Part shown: in pieces, positions 50,123 to 59,751 of the stretch
Layout of the letters: each line of letters starts with the position of its first letter
Numbering within the stretch: position 1 is the stretch's first letter
DNA from: Thermodesulfatator atlanticus DSM 21156
Lineage (GTDB): Bacteria > Desulfobacterota > Thermodesulfobacteria > Thermodesulfobacteriales > Thermodesulfatatoraceae
Reading direction: 5' to 3'
Length of the DNA: 64,000 bases
NCBI RefSeq assembly: GCF_000421585.1
Contig: NZ_ATXH01000002.1
Location: forward strand, 62,001 to 126,000
Position numbers and translations under genes: made by a program
Notes under the pieces: generated by a model
Seen by the model: the letters and a program-made list of their open reading frames with translations, nothing else
Database searches by the model: none
What the model was told of the DNA's origin: nothing

Positions 50123-50679
50123 GCCGCTTCCCTGAGAAGAGGAATTTCTCCAAAACGTAGCCTAAGTTTTAACGCACACTCGGGACAAAAACGTGAACTT
50201 TTAAGGTCTGTTTCCATCAAGGAAAGCGAGGGATACATAACGCAGTGAGGGTTAAGACAAGGGCCAAGGCCTAACATATGCCCTAAGGAGCGCAATATTT
50301 CTTTGTACAAGCGCTTATAAAAGAGCTCCTCTGGCCTTTCACCAAAGAGAAACTCCCGCAATTTACCAACAGAAATCACCGCAGAGCGGGCCTGAAAATG
50401 GGTCTCTGAAATAACGGAGTTATAGTGAATGTTGTAGAGCTCTGCATCGGTAAGTCCTACCACAAAATCAACATCTCCTGCGTGCTGTCTTAAAAAATCA
50501 ATCAAAAAGTGTGCAAAAAAGCGCTTGCGCCTCAGGCAAAAGGCAGAAGGCGGATAAGGCACCGGATTAGTTAGCTCAATCCTGGCAAGAAACGACTCTG
50601 CTAACTGATTCATTAATTTTTCTATCCACGGACCAGAAACGCGACCCACTGGAACTAAAAGAATAGAGCGTCTGGCCAT
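50119..50679 (-). CDS. Archaemetzincin-like protein with lost protease active site
   Basis: A 186-residue M54-family protein. The structural zinc site is intact, with CLNPHCVMYPSLSLMETDLK and FCPECALKL (the C-x4-C-VM...C-x2-C pattern). The catalytic motif HExxHxxGxxHC reads RSLGHMLGLGPC (about 139-150), so the first His, the Glu and the third His are replaced and only the second His remains. Archaemetzincins are metallopeptidases of uncertain role; this one cannot use the canonical zinc site. It leads a two-gene unit with murI (4-nt overlap). It may have become a structural or regulatory protein; alternatively its metal centre is rebuilt from other residues. Confidence 0.8.
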   Translation of the reverse strand: MARRSILLVPVGRVSGPWIEKLMNQLAESFLARIELTNPVPYPPSAFCLRRKRFFAHFLIDFLRQHAGDVDFVVGLTDAELYNIHYNSVISETHFQARSAVISVGKLREFLFGERPEELFYKRLYKEILRSLGHMLGLGPCLNPHCVMYPSLSLMETDLKSSRFCPECALKLRLRFGEIPLLREAA

Positions 50680-50739
50680 ATTTTCTCCTGCTAGTTTTTT
50701 TGTATCTTTTGTATCACAAAGGATACGAACCGCAAGAAG

Positions 50740-53700
50740 CTACCTGAAATACCAATCCACACCGTCTTTGTATCCGTTAGCAAAGCCTAAATACTTATCT
50801 TTGGCCTTACCCCAGCTCTTGTTACCCAAGTCAAAAAGGCTTTTGCTACTTTCGACAATTTGTTTTAGATCTTTAGCTCTCCAGGCTTTATTCTCAGCGT
50901 GTTCTTTGACAAGTTTCTGAACCTCTGAGGCCCCCATACAACCGTAGTCAAAATTAGAAAGTCCTATCATTCCCGGGATATTTCCGGAGATACCCGCACC
51001 AATTTTTGAAATATTGGGCTTGGCCGCACCCTTCGGGTCGGTAACAGCCTCAAGATAACTACCAAGTCTTCTTGCAAAACCATGGGCACAGGTCTTGATT
51101 TGATGCCAGTCATCAAGGACAAGAGAAAAAGACGCCGTGGCCCAAACAGAATTTTGAACTCCCATCCAGAAGCCCATCATGTAATCCATGCTAAGGGCAA
51201 GGGCCTCACCAATCTGGGTATCTACGACCCCTCTTTCCCCGGTGTCTAAAAAGGACCAGACCCTAAAAGACTCCGGGTCTATCTCAAACCAGGCCACGCG
51301 CATTTTATTCCCGTCAAAGATCAACGGCTTTTCTGGAAAAAAGACAAAATTGTCCGTTTCTTTAATATGTTCCCAAACAAAACGCGGATAACCAGCTTTT
51401 CTCAAAATTTCTGCAAGTTCTTGATGGTCATCAGGGGAGAAAAGCAAAAGAGGGGTCTCTTTAGGAAGAAGTGCGAGAATTTTAAAGGCGTTTAGCCCTT
51501 GAGGCAAAGCTTCTGCTTCCAAGTTGGAGTAATAAAACCCGGCAAGCAGATTAAATCTTTTTTGGAGGCTATCTTCACCGCGAATTTCAGGATATGGCTG
51601 CACAATATCAAGGGTGGTGGTTAATTTCCCTGTTTTTTGATCGATTCGGTAGCCAACAACTAATATCCGGGGATTTTTAAAACGCAAAATTTCAACCCCC
51701 AAACGATCTGAAAGCTCTTTTTCATATACAGTCTGTGCTCCTACAAACCTTGCTATTACCCCTTGTCCGTGCCACTTAAGGCTAGAAAGAACATCTGGTT
51801 TTTTTGCTTCTTTGTAAGCTTTTTGCCAATAGGCCCCGGCTTTTTCGAGATTACTAGTTGGTAAATCAGGCACGTTTACTCCCAAAACAAAAAAGAACTC
51901 CGTGGGCCATTCCTTTTCTCTCAAGTCTCTTACGGTTTGATATGTTTCATCAGGGGTATAAAAACGAAGCACCAATTGGACAGGTTCAAATTTTGTCAAT
52001 TCAAGGGCTTCGTCTCCCACAAAACGCCCTTGAGAAGTGTCTAAAATAGCCTTAATCACCCTCCCCTTCCCTGGTTCCATGATTTCCAAAAATCCTAAGG
52101 CAAGAGGCCCTAAACTCGCAGAAGCAAGGCTTATCTTTTGGGAAACAAGGGTTATTCGTTCCAGAGTTTCTTCGTGGGAACCGGCAAGGGCATCGGTTAC
52201 TTGGGTAAGGGATTCCATTTGTCCTGAAGATATGGGACGGGCCATAACATCAACTTCCAAGGTGAATGCCAAGCTTTTGTCTCCCACTTCTTCAACTGAA
52301 TCAAAAAAGGTTTGAAAGCCATCAAGTTCTTTAAACAAAGGGAAGACGATCGTGTGCATAGCGCCTTCCTGGTCTTCATATTTGAGAGCGGGAAGTTCAT
52401 AAAGAGAAATCTGCGATGAGGAGAAATATTTTTTTAGTGCATTTTTCCCTTTATCTGTGAGCGTTAAGGCTAACCTCTGGACTTCAAAACCCCTACGACT
52501 CAAAACTTTTTCTGCCATATAAGCCATTTCGTTTTCCGTAAGCCAGCCCTGGGTAAACACGGCCTCAGGGCTGTAAGAAACCTCCCATGCCCTAGCATTT
52601 GAGGCTTTAACTTCAAGGACCCCTAAAGCCTCCTTCAGCGAGGAAAGATCATTTATGTTTTCCCATGAAGTGCCACCCGCTATCAGCAGTGAAGGCGGAG
52701 GGGTGGGAATTCCTTTAGGGCTTTTTCCGTCAATAGTTACGTAAGCTGGCTTAAAACTGCCAGGCTTAACAAAGCCCTTTGCTTTTCTAATCAGGGTGAG
52801 TTTGGCAAGGGCATTTTGTAAGCTTTCTTCAAAATCAGTTGACAGTTCATATGGGGTCCCTCTTGAAAGCCACGACTCATACGGAAAGGGCTCAAGTTTT
52901 GCTGGAAGTTGATAAGAAAAGTCTTTGAAAATATTAGATATTAAAACAAAATCAGCAGCTGAAGTGCCGTCTGGTAAAGAGAAGAAAACAAAACCTCGGC
53001 GTGCTTCTCCGTTTATCACAAAGATTTCTGGCACCAACGTTACAAGATAATCCTTGTTTACCGGGAAGATATCGCCTTCTGAAATCTTAATGGTATTATC
53101 TCCAAAATTTGAAAGCCCTTTGGCTTTCTCAAGGCCTCTTTTAAGTTCAAGATTTAACTTTTCAAATCTCTTCCGCGCTTCAGCAGTGGCTTTTAAAGCC
53201 AAAAAATCTCCAATTAAAAGAGCAGTATCGTCTTTTTGATCTAGTAAAGTCACGTCACAGACTATTTCTTTACCTTCAGACCCTTGATAAATTCCGTTGA
53301 GATGTAAAGTGACCCTTTCTCCATGCCCTATAGCCAAAGGCTTAACTTCTTTACGTTCTGCTGGCGACTTTAGATAAAGAGCAGGAGCTCCGTCTTTTAG
53401 ATCCACCAGTAATCGAGAAGGATATTTGGACAGGGTTTCTGGCAGTTCAAAAACCAAACGAAAATCGTTAAAAGAGCCAGGTGTTATCAGCCTTGAACGG
53501 AAAAGACCTAAGGGAACCCTCTGGGTGACCGGATGTAAGCTAAAGAGAAAAGGGCCATTTTCTGTATCAACAGCTAAAAAGAAACGCTTTGAAGGCTCAA
53601 TTGCTAAATGAGCCTGAACTTTAGACTTAAGGTTAAGATCAACTATGCGAAATGTATTTCCCGACTCAGCCTCTAGCTCGTAAATATTTTTTTGGTCCTG

Positions 53701-56700
53701 AAATCCATTGAGCTCAAGGATGAAAGTATCTGAAAGTTTCTTTTCTACTTTGGTGGGAAGGTTTTTCGTATCTTCTCTTTTTATTTTAAGCACCCCGCTT
53801 AAGGGCAAATCGATATGGCCATAGGCCGTATCATAAAGATGTAATGCACTTTGCGTCATAAATTCATCTGGCACGACAAAGATAAGAGTTCCTTCCACAG
53901 GGTGCCCTGGACGAAGGAGTATCTCATTTTCAGCGGGAAGAATCAAAGGTTTCTCGGCTAGATAAGTGGCATCAGAAACAGGAAAAAAAGTTTTGTTATT
54001 CCAAGACAGGAAAAAATGTAGCCTGGCATCAGGGATAAGGTAATCAGGAATTTTCTTTTCAATGCGTACATTTTTGGTCCCTTTTCCAAGCCAGGAAGCA
54101 GGATGTGCTGATCCGTCGGGATAAACTACTACCTCCTGGGGCTCCAAGATGTTTTTGAGCTTTAAAGTTATGGCCAAAAATCTACCTGAAGAGGGCTCAA
54201 CCCCTCTTAACTTCGAAAGAAAAATAGCTTCTTTTAAGGTAATATTTAAAGCCTTATTGGAAGCTTGAATGTTCAAAGGAAGCCTTTTTATTACCTGAGC
54301 CTGCCTTCCGATAACGTCGTCTCCGGTGACAAAAGCTGCAAGCTCTCCGCCATAAGGTTTTATGCGTTCAGCCTTTTTCCAAGAAACAATCTCTAAGCTT
54401 TCTTTTTGGCTATGACCTAAGGGCAAGGGAAGATTGGAAATAGTTGCTGCAGAATAAAGATTCGTGCGGCCGTATTGGTCTGTATGTTTATAAATTATGC
54501 GCACGGGATGTTCCTTGACCAAAGGAGCCCTGCCAATCTCTTTCAAGAGGTCATCCAAAGCAACTTTCAATTGCAAAGGATCTGGAGAAACAACATAAGC
54601 CCCAGCTGCTAATGAAGCCGCTTCCTTAAACGGGGCTTCCTTTTCCTTAGAAACCATGCCCACAAAAAGGCTTTTTACGCCGTCATCTTTTAATTGTTCT
54701 AAAACAAGCTTAAGTTTTTCTTTCTGGTCTGTTTCTACCTCTAAGGCTTCATCGGTAAGATATAGTAAGTATCTCTCAGAAGAGGGAACTGCGTGCAAAA
54801 GTCTATAAGAAGCCTTAAGTGAGCCTAGAATTTCTGTACCTGAAAGGGGCTCCATTTCGGCTAAAGCACGATAGATACTTAGCTTATCGCGGGTAAACAC
54901 CTGTTTAACAGTTACATCATCACTAAAAATGACTAACTGGATCAAAAATTGCGGAGGGAGCTTAGCAACAAAATCGGCAAGAATATTGCGCACTTTTTCG
55001 AGTCTGTTTTCCATAGAACCGCTATTGTCAACTACAATAGAAAGCACAGGTTCGTTACTAAAAGGTATTTGGGAGGGACGTTGGTAATAAGCCCGCCATT
55101 GGTTCCCTAAGTTTTGCTGGATACTTGCAAAAACTTTTTCTAATGCCGTTACATCAGAAGCAGGATAGTATGCTCCGCCTGTTAAAGCTGCTAGGCGAGT
55201 TAAAGTAGAGGTATCAGGATTTTGGCCAAAACCAATAGTGAAAACAGGAATCTGCTTACCCTTTAGCAACGAGAAAGTTTCGTCAGCCGTTGTTTTGCTT
55301 CCAGGGCCAGTGTCATTCCAGTTGGCGTCTTTACCGTCGGTAAAAAGTACCAAAGTTGGTCGGTTAGCGTGTTTTAGTAGGGTTATGCCTGTTTTCAAGG
55401 CGTCGTAAAGAGCAGTTGCTCCGTTGGCTTTTATTTTCTTCAACGAACTGAGGACCTCTTGTGGTGTCCCCTGGGCCACTATTTTAGGCTTGGTATCAAA
55501 ATCAACTAAAGTTACAAGACTTTTGGGAGGTAAGCCTTTGAGAAAATGCGCAGTGGCTAAAAGGGCGTTTTGCATAGAGTTCTTCATGGAGCCAGAAGAA
55601 TCCAAAAGGATTACTATCTCTGGTGGGGTCTTAATCCTTTCAAGGCTTGTGATCTTTCCAGGAAGGCCTGCTTCAAAAACTTCTAGATTCTCAGGCGTTG
55701 GTACTATCTTGGCATCTGCCAGGTTCAAAAAGGAAAAATCAACAAAACCTTGGTTTTCTTTAAGACCTAGCTTAAGGATTTCTAATCTTGTGTCATTATT
55801 TTCTTGAAAAACACGGCTAACTGAAGCTGGCCAGTTTACTTCAGTAAGATAGCCCGGGAAAACCGGAATGAGATGGGCTTTTAAATCTTTAAGAAGGGGA
55901 ATATCCTGCTCGGAGATGGGATCAACTATTATTTGCCAATATCCTGGCGGGAGCCAGAAAATCACATCCCCTTGGGGAGTAAGATCACCGCTTAAAGATG
56001 TTTCTGGAAGACTTTGATGTTGATACTCTGCCCCTGCTTCTGGTTCAACCCTTGCCCTGCCATAAGGGACGTTTTTTAAAAGTATCCCTCCAATGGAATC
56101 TCTCTCAGGGATAGGAATCAATTGTCCCTCTTCTTTTATAAAAATATTTGCAACACAAGCTTTGGTGCTTTCTAAGGTGAAGCGCTGTAAACCGGGCACA
56201 AGGGATAAATCGAAAAGGCGCATTTCTTCTCTCCCCTTGAGCTCTTTAAAATACCTAACATTTTTTGTGAGTTTTCCTTTTTTTATTTCTGAATAAGCCT
56301 CGAGTTTGGCTTCGACCCGAGGATCATCAAAAGACACATACATGGAAAGAAACTTATTTTGCGGATGCTCAAGATAGAAAAAAACTTTTTCATCAGGGGG
56401 AAGCTTTATTTTTATTTTTTGACCGGCCTTAACAATGATTTGCTGTAATAGGCGAAGTTCTTGGTCAGAAGCATCATAACGAAGAAAAATTTTTCCGTTT
56501 TGATACGTTCCTGAAGCCCAAAGAGTCTTTTGGGAAATTTTGTCAATGTTAAATCCCTTTTGGGCCAAGGCGTCTTTTAAAGAGTCGATAGTTATTTCTT
56601 GGCACGCCTTAATTTTCCAATAGGTTCCGTAAACGTCTCGGCCATTTAAAGAAATATAGTCAGCTGTAGGCTCATTTTCCTGATCACAAAAGCCCTGGTT

Positions 56701-56790
56701 AATCAAAAAATCTCTTAAGGGCAAATTTTCAGCTAAAGAAGGTTTGATCAAAAGGAAAAAACTGAAGACAAAGAGTAAAAAGATTTGCAT
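50740..56790 (-). CDS. Giant secreted protein with two von Willebrand factor A domains
   Basis: The ATG at 56790 follows AAAGGAG and opens a signal peptide (FLLFVFSFFLLIKPSLA). The protein has 2016 residues. An N-terminal part of ~370 residues is beta-rich. vWA 1 begins near residue 388 (PEIVILLDSSGSMKNSM, MIDAS DxSxS; later LFTDGKDANW). vWA 2 begins near 582 (LSIVVDNSGSMENRL; later LYLTDEALEVE). The following ~1200 residues look like repeated beta-sandwich segments with no motif I recognise. No C-terminal membrane anchor or LPxTG-like signal is seen. It probably works outside the inner membrane in adhesion or protein binding; partners are unknown. It stands alone between murI and cobS. Confidence 0.85.
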   Translation of the reverse strand: MQIFLLFVFSFFLLIKPSLAENLPLRDFLINQGFCDQENEPTADYISLNGRDVYGTYWKIKACQEITIDSLKDALAQKGFNIDKISQKTLWASGTYQNGKIFLRYDASDQELRLLQQIIVKAGQKIKIKLPPDEKVFFYLEHPQNKFLSMYVSFDDPRVEAKLEAYSEIKKGKLTKNVRYFKELKGREEMRLFDLSLVPGLQRFTLESTKACVANIFIKEEGQLIPIPERDSIGGILLKNVPYGRARVEPEAGAEYQHQSLPETSLSGDLTPQGDVIFWLPPGYWQIIVDPISEQDIPLLKDLKAHLIPVFPGYLTEVNWPASVSRVFQENNDTRLEILKLGLKENQGFVDFSFLNLADAKIVPTPENLEVFEAGLPGKITSLERIKTPPEIVILLDSSGSMKNSMQNALLATAHFLKGLPPKSLVTLVDFDTKPKIVAQGTPQEVLSSLKKIKANGATALYDALKTGITLLKHANRPTLVLFTDGKDANWNDTGPGSKTTADETFSLLKGKQIPVFTIGFGQNPDTSTLTRLAALTGGAYYPASDVTALEKVFASIQQNLGNQWRAYYQRPSQIPFSNEPVLSIVVDNSGSMENRLEKVRNILADFVAKLPPQFLIQLVIFSDDVTVKQVFTRDKLSIYRALAEMEPLSGTEILGSLKASYRLLHAVPSSERYLLYLTDEALEVETDQKEKLKLVLEQLKDDGVKSLFVGMVSKEKEAPFKEAASLAAGAYVVSPDPLQLKVALDDLLKEIGRAPLVKEHPVRIIYKHTDQYGRTNLYSAATISNLPLPLGHSQKESLEIVSWKKAERIKPYGGELAAFVTGDDVIGRQAQVIKRLPLNIQASNKALNITLKEAIFLSKLRGVEPSSGRFLAITLKLKNILEPQEVVVYPDGSAHPASWLGKGTKNVRIEKKIPDYLIPDARLHFFLSWNNKTFFPVSDATYLAEKPLILPAENEILLRPGHPVEGTLIFVVPDEFMTQSALHLYDTAYGHIDLPLSGVLKIKREDTKNLPTKVEKKLSDTFILELNGFQDQKNIYELEAESGNTFRIVDLNLKSKVQAHLAIEPSKRFFLAVDTENGPFLFSLHPVTQRVPLGLFRSRLITPGSFNDFRLVFELPETLSKYPSRLLVDLKDGAPALYLKSPAERKEVKPLAIGHGERVTLHLNGIYQGSEGKEIVCDVTLLDQKDDTALLIGDFLALKATAEARKRFEKLNLELKRGLEKAKGLSNFGDNTIKISEGDIFPVNKDYLVTLVPEIFVINGEARRGFVFFSLPDGTSAADFVLISNIFKDFSYQLPAKLEPFPYESWLSRGTPYELSTDFEESLQNALAKLTLIRKAKGFVKPGSFKPAYVTIDGKSPKGIPTPPPSLLIAGGTSWENINDLSSLKEALGVLEVKASNARAWEVSYSPEAVFTQGWLTENEMAYMAEKVLSRRGFEVQRLALTLTDKGKNALKKYFSSSQISLYELPALKYEDQEGAMHTIVFPLFKELDGFQTFFDSVEEVGDKSLAFTLEVDVMARPISSGQMESLTQVTDALAGSHEETLERITLVSQKISLASASLGPLALGFLEIMEPGKGRVIKAILDTSQGRFVGDEALELTKFEPVQLVLRFYTPDETYQTVRDLREKEWPTEFFFVLGVNVPDLPTSNLEKAGAYWQKAYKEAKKPDVLSSLKWHGQGVIARFVGAQTVYEKELSDRLGVEILRFKNPRILVVGYRIDQKTGKLTTTLDIVQPYPEIRGEDSLQKRFNLLAGFYYSNLEAEALPQGLNAFKILALLPKETPLLLFSPDDHQELAEILRKAGYPRFVWEHIKETDNFVFFPEKPLIFDGNKMRVAWFEIDPESFRVWSFLDTGERGVVDTQIGEALALSMDYMMGFWMGVQNSVWATASFSLVLDDWHQIKTCAHGFARRLGSYLEAVTDPKGAAKPNISKIGAGISGNIPGMIGLSNFDYGCMGASEVQKLVKEHAENKAWRAKDLKQIVESSKSLFDLGNKSWGKAKDKYLGFANGYKDGVDWYFR

Positions 56791-56891
56791 AGTTCTCTCC
56801 TTTGTTAGATCCCTCAAAAGGACCGTCCTTCTTGATGCCTTATGAGGGGGGCTTTTGATTTTTTATATCACAAAACTACGATGTTATATAA

Positions 56892-57003
56892 GAGACCTTT
56901 GCAAAAACCCCTTGGATCCTTTTTTATTTTTCGTGCCGAAAAATGGGAACAGATCCCTGCGGTTGTGCTTACAATACTGACGTCGGCAATTTTGCAAAGG
57001 TCT
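56892..57003. repeat. MITE-like palindromic element, copy 2 (~112 bp)
   Basis: AGACCTTTGCAAAA (56893-56906) and TTTTGCAAAGGTCT (56990-57003) are perfect 14-bp inverted repeats. GGATCC (56914-56919) and ATGGGAACAGATCC (56943-56956) form the inner pair. Total length matches copy 1. It lies between the vWA gene and cobS; TTATA-like sequence flanks both sides. Confidence 0.8.
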
Positions 57004-57034
57004 TTATAAGAATTTCGTCGGAAATATGGGAGAG

Positions 57035-57757
57035 CTAAAAATTAGCAAAAAGAAAGCCTGCCAAAAAAAGCCACTGACAGAGCATGATGGTAGCGCCAAG
57101 GAGATCTCCCGTAAGGCCACCGAAATCTTTCTTAAAAGAACGGCTTAAAGCAAACACCAAGAGTAATGTAAAAGCAGTAGGCAAAGGGGCAAAATAAAAA
57201 AGAAGAAGCCAAAATACCTGGGAGGCCCAGAGCCTTTTGCGCGAACCAGAAACAAATAAAAAGCCAAGGCCTTCTTTTTTCGCAGGTGGAAGCATAAGGG
57301 CTATCAAAGCTGAAGCAAGCCGCCCTGCCAGGGGTTTAAATAAAAAAGCAAGAAAAAGCCCTTTTTCTAACAGCCCAAGGGTTAACAAATATTCTCCAAG
57401 CAAAAAGAAAAAGGCAAAGAGCACCCCAAGGGCGCCAACTTCAGGGGTTTTCATAATAGCAAGTTTTTTTTGCCTGTCCCCGTAAGAAGCAAGGGCATCG
57501 GCCCAATCAAGAAGCCCGTCGAAATGAAAAAAATCAGCAACAAAGTAGCCTGTAACAAGCAAGAAAAAGGCAAGAAACTTAGGCGGTATATAGGGGGCAA
57601 GGGTTTTAGCCAAAAAAAAGCTTAAGCCCCCAAGCAAAAATGCCACGAAAGGCAGATAAAAAATCCCCTTATCCAAGCGAAAAATTCGGGGACTTATAGG
57701 AAACCTGGTAAAAAAAGCCACACAGGAGGCAAAAGCCTCCCATTCTTCCTTAAGCAT
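57035..57757 (-). CDS. cobS: Adenosylcobinamide-GDP ribazoletransferase (cobalamin synthase)
   Basis: A 240-residue membrane protein with several helices. FVADFFHFDGLLDWADALASYGDRQKKLAIMKTPEVGALGV holds the CobS family hallmark region (DGLxDxxDA...GDR...IMK), and LTGDLLGATIMLCQW ends the protein. It joins alpha-ribazole phosphate to adenosylcobinamide-GDP, the last assembly step of cobamides. It begins 1 nt from the end of cobT, so the three cob genes form one unit. No corrin-ring genes are in the window. Confidence 0.93.
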   Translation of the reverse strand: MLKEEWEAFASCVAFFTRFPISPRIFRLDKGIFYLPFVAFLLGGLSFFLAKTLAPYIPPKFLAFFLLVTGYFVADFFHFDGLLDWADALASYGDRQKKLAIMKTPEVGALGVLFAFFFLLGEYLLTLGLLEKGLFLAFLFKPLAGRLASALIALMLPPAKKEGLGFLFVSGSRKRLWASQVFWLLLFYFAPLPTAFTLLLVFALSRSFKKDFGGLTGDLLGATIMLCQWLFLAGFLFANF

Positions 57758-58800
57758 CAGCTCAGGTGTTCTTTGCCTTTGGACACCCCTGCGTCTTCAA
57801 AGGTAGCCATCTCTGTCAAAACCCTAAGCGCCGCATCTACAATCATGCTGGCAAGGCAGGCCCCGGTGCCTTCACCCAACCGCAAATCAAGGTCAACAAT
57901 GGGACGCAGGTTTAATTTTTCTACCACGCGGGCTGCACCCTTTTCCTTGGAACAGTGACCAAGAAAGACAAATTCTTTGAGCTCAGGACAAAGGGCCTGA
58001 GCAATGGTGTAGCCAGCAAGGGAAATGAACCCGTCAATGATAACTGGCACGCGGCTTTCGGCGCCACCCAGGAAAAATCCCGCGATAGCACCTATTTCCG
58101 CGCCACCAACCTTGGCAAGCACATCGATGGGATCAGCAAAGCTATATTTGGAAAGCGCCTCTTTGACCACCTGGCGTTTGCGGGCAAGAGCAAGATCATC
58201 AATGCCTGTCCCTCTGCCAACGATGTCGTCAGGGTCTTCTCCCAAAAGGGCACACATCACCGCTGCCGAAGGGGTGGTGTTTCCAATGCCCATGTCTCCC
58301 GGGATGAGGAGTTTTACCCCTTTTTCCGCGGCTTCTTTGGCAAGCTCATATCCCACTTGCAGGGCCTTTTGCGCCTGCTCGCGGCTCATGGCAGGCTCTT
58401 TCAGGAAATTTTTGGTACCATGAACCACCTTGCGCTTGATAAGGCGTGGATCATCAACATCGCCTGCGGCCCCTACATCTACTACATAAACATCCGCCCC
58501 TGCCTGACGGGCAATGGCGTTTATGCCTGCACCACCTGCCAGAAAATTAAGTATCATCTGAAGGGTTACCTCCTGTGGATAGGCACTAACGCCTTCTTCC
58601 ACTACGCCATGGTCCCCAGCAAAAACATAAACCGCTTTTGATAAAGGAAGCTCTGGGAAAAGCTCCCCTGTGATGTAAACATAGCGTCTGGCTATTTCTT
58701 CGAGATAGCCAAGACTTCCGCGCGGTTTAGTAAGATTATCTAAACGTTTACTAGCCCTTTCGTAATCAGCCCTATCAAGCTTTGGTAACCTGACTTCCAT
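57757..58800 (-). CDS. cobT: Nicotinate-nucleotide-dimethylbenzimidazole phosphoribosyltransferase
   Basis: A 347-residue enzyme activating the lower-ligand base for cobamides. The ATG at 58800 is preferred, with GGAGG eight nt upstream. DNLTKPRGSLGYLEEIA is the CobT start, FAGDHGVVEEGVSAYPQEVT carries the active-site Glu/His region, and GDMGIGNTTPSAAV and GRGTGIDD are further signatures. Ends of the chain include GEGTGACLASMIVDAAL. The first 61 nt lie inside the 3' end of cobD, an unusually long same-strand overlap. The base attached is not known. Confidence 0.94.
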   Translation of the reverse strand: MEVRLPKLDRADYERASKRLDNLTKPRGSLGYLEEIARRYVYITGELFPELPLSKAVYVFAGDHGVVEEGVSAYPQEVTLQMILNFLAGGAGINAIARQAGADVYVVDVGAAGDVDDPRLIKRKVVHGTKNFLKEPAMSREQAQKALQVGYELAKEAAEKGVKLLIPGDMGIGNTTPSAAVMCALLGEDPDDIVGRGTGIDDLALARKRQVVKEALSKYSFADPIDVLAKVGGAEIGAIAGFFLGGAESRVPVIIDGFISLAGYTIAQALCPELKEFVFLGHCSKEKGAARVVEKLNLRPIVDLDLRLGEGTGACLASMIVDAALRVLTEMATFEDAGVSKGKEHLS

Positions 58801-59717
58801 ATGAAAGCCTCCGCTATTATCAGAGTTGTTATCCACAAGATAGTTGCCATGTTAACTATTTTTGCTGCCAAGAAAATATCCGAGACTCTGCGTTCACGCA
58901 AAGGTTTGCCAAAAGTACTTTTGGCAAAATACCTTCCCTGATAAACAAGGGGGCCACCTAGCTCAATGCCCAGGGCCCCTGCCATAGCAGCCTCGGTGTA
59001 GCCGGAGTTAGGGGAATCATGCTTGCCGGCATCTCTTAGCATGGTTTTCATGGCGCGTGCAGGACTTCCCCCAGCAAAAGCAGATGCCAGGATTATGAAA
59101 AGCGCCGCGATCCTTGCGGGGATAAAATTTAAAACATCGTCGCTTTTTGCCGGGAAAAAACCAAACCTTTGCCATTTTTCGGTCTTATAGCCATACATGG
59201 AATCAAGGGTTTCACAAACCTTATAAAAGGCCACCCCCGGAATCCCTAAAATAAAATACCAGAAAAGTGGCCCAACTACCGCGTCGGTAAAGTTTTCAGC
59301 AAGAGTTTCCACTGAGGCGCGAACACACTGGCTTAAGGACAAATTTTTTGTTTCGCGCCCCACCAGAAAAGAAAGCCTCTTGCGCCCAAGGACTAAGTCG
59401 TTTTGAGAAAGGGCATGGGCTACTTTGAGCACTTCCCGGCGCAAAGAAGTCGGCGCAATAAAAAAATAAAGAAAAATTATCTCTAAAGGCGGAAAAAAAA
59501 GGGTAAAGGCATAAACCGGCCCCACAAAAAAGGCCGTGGTTAAAAAAAGCGTAAAAGCCCCACCCAAAGTGCCCAAAGAATAAAAACGCTTTCGGAAAAA
59601 CTCTGCGATGTCTCCAATGAGGCGCACAGGGTGCCACCGCACCGGCGGGTCAGCAAGAAAAGAATCAAGCAAAAAGGCAAAAAGAACTATTATTGGCGAT
59701 GGAATCTTTTGAACCAT
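58740..59717 (-). CDS. cobD: Adenosylcobinamide-phosphate synthase
   Basis: A 325-residue membrane protein (CbiB family) that attaches the aminopropanol arm to the corrin. FLLDSFLADPPVRWHPVRLIG is the N-terminal signature, and SVETLAENFTDAVVGPLFWY, YGYKTEKWQRFGFFPAKSDDVLNFIPARI and DSPNSGYTEAAMAGALGIELGG (each given in part) are conserved. ATG 59717 is chosen; TTG 59732 with GAGG just before would add five residues. It is the first gene of cobD-cobT-cobS and divergent from the coiled-coil protein gene. Confidence 0.92.
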   Translation of the reverse strand: MVQKIPSPIIVLFAFLLDSFLADPPVRWHPVRLIGDIAEFFRKRFYSLGTLGGAFTLFLTTAFFVGPVYAFTLFFPPLEIIFLYFFIAPTSLRREVLKVAHALSQNDLVLGRKRLSFLVGRETKNLSLSQCVRASVETLAENFTDAVVGPLFWYFILGIPGVAFYKVCETLDSMYGYKTEKWQRFGFFPAKSDDVLNFIPARIAALFIILASAFAGGSPARAMKTMLRDAGKHDSPNSGYTEAAMAGALGIELGGPLVYQGRYFAKSTFGKPLRERRVSDIFLAAKIVNMATILWITTLIIAEAFIWKSGYQSLIGLITKGLVNV

Positions 59718-59751
59718 TGACTTATTTCCCAAAAAGCCTCACCATATTAGC

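Noticed and set aside
50690-50730. GTATC-type inverted repeat between the vWA gene and the archaemetzincin gene as a terminator
   Set aside because: The stem is short and A/T-rich, and the run next to it is A rather than T on the strand that would need termination.
57466-57483. Third copy of the ACGGGGACAGGCAAAA word, on the minus strand inside cobS
   Set aside because: It matches the leader repeat over 16 bases, but here it encodes the conserved CobS GDRQKK motif in frame. Coding constraint plus chance is the simpler explanation, and the GCAACTTAA block is missing.
58025-58423. 132-codon + strand frame within cobT
   Set aside because: It is antisense to a clearly conserved cobT reading frame and has Ser/Pro/Ala-rich shadow composition.
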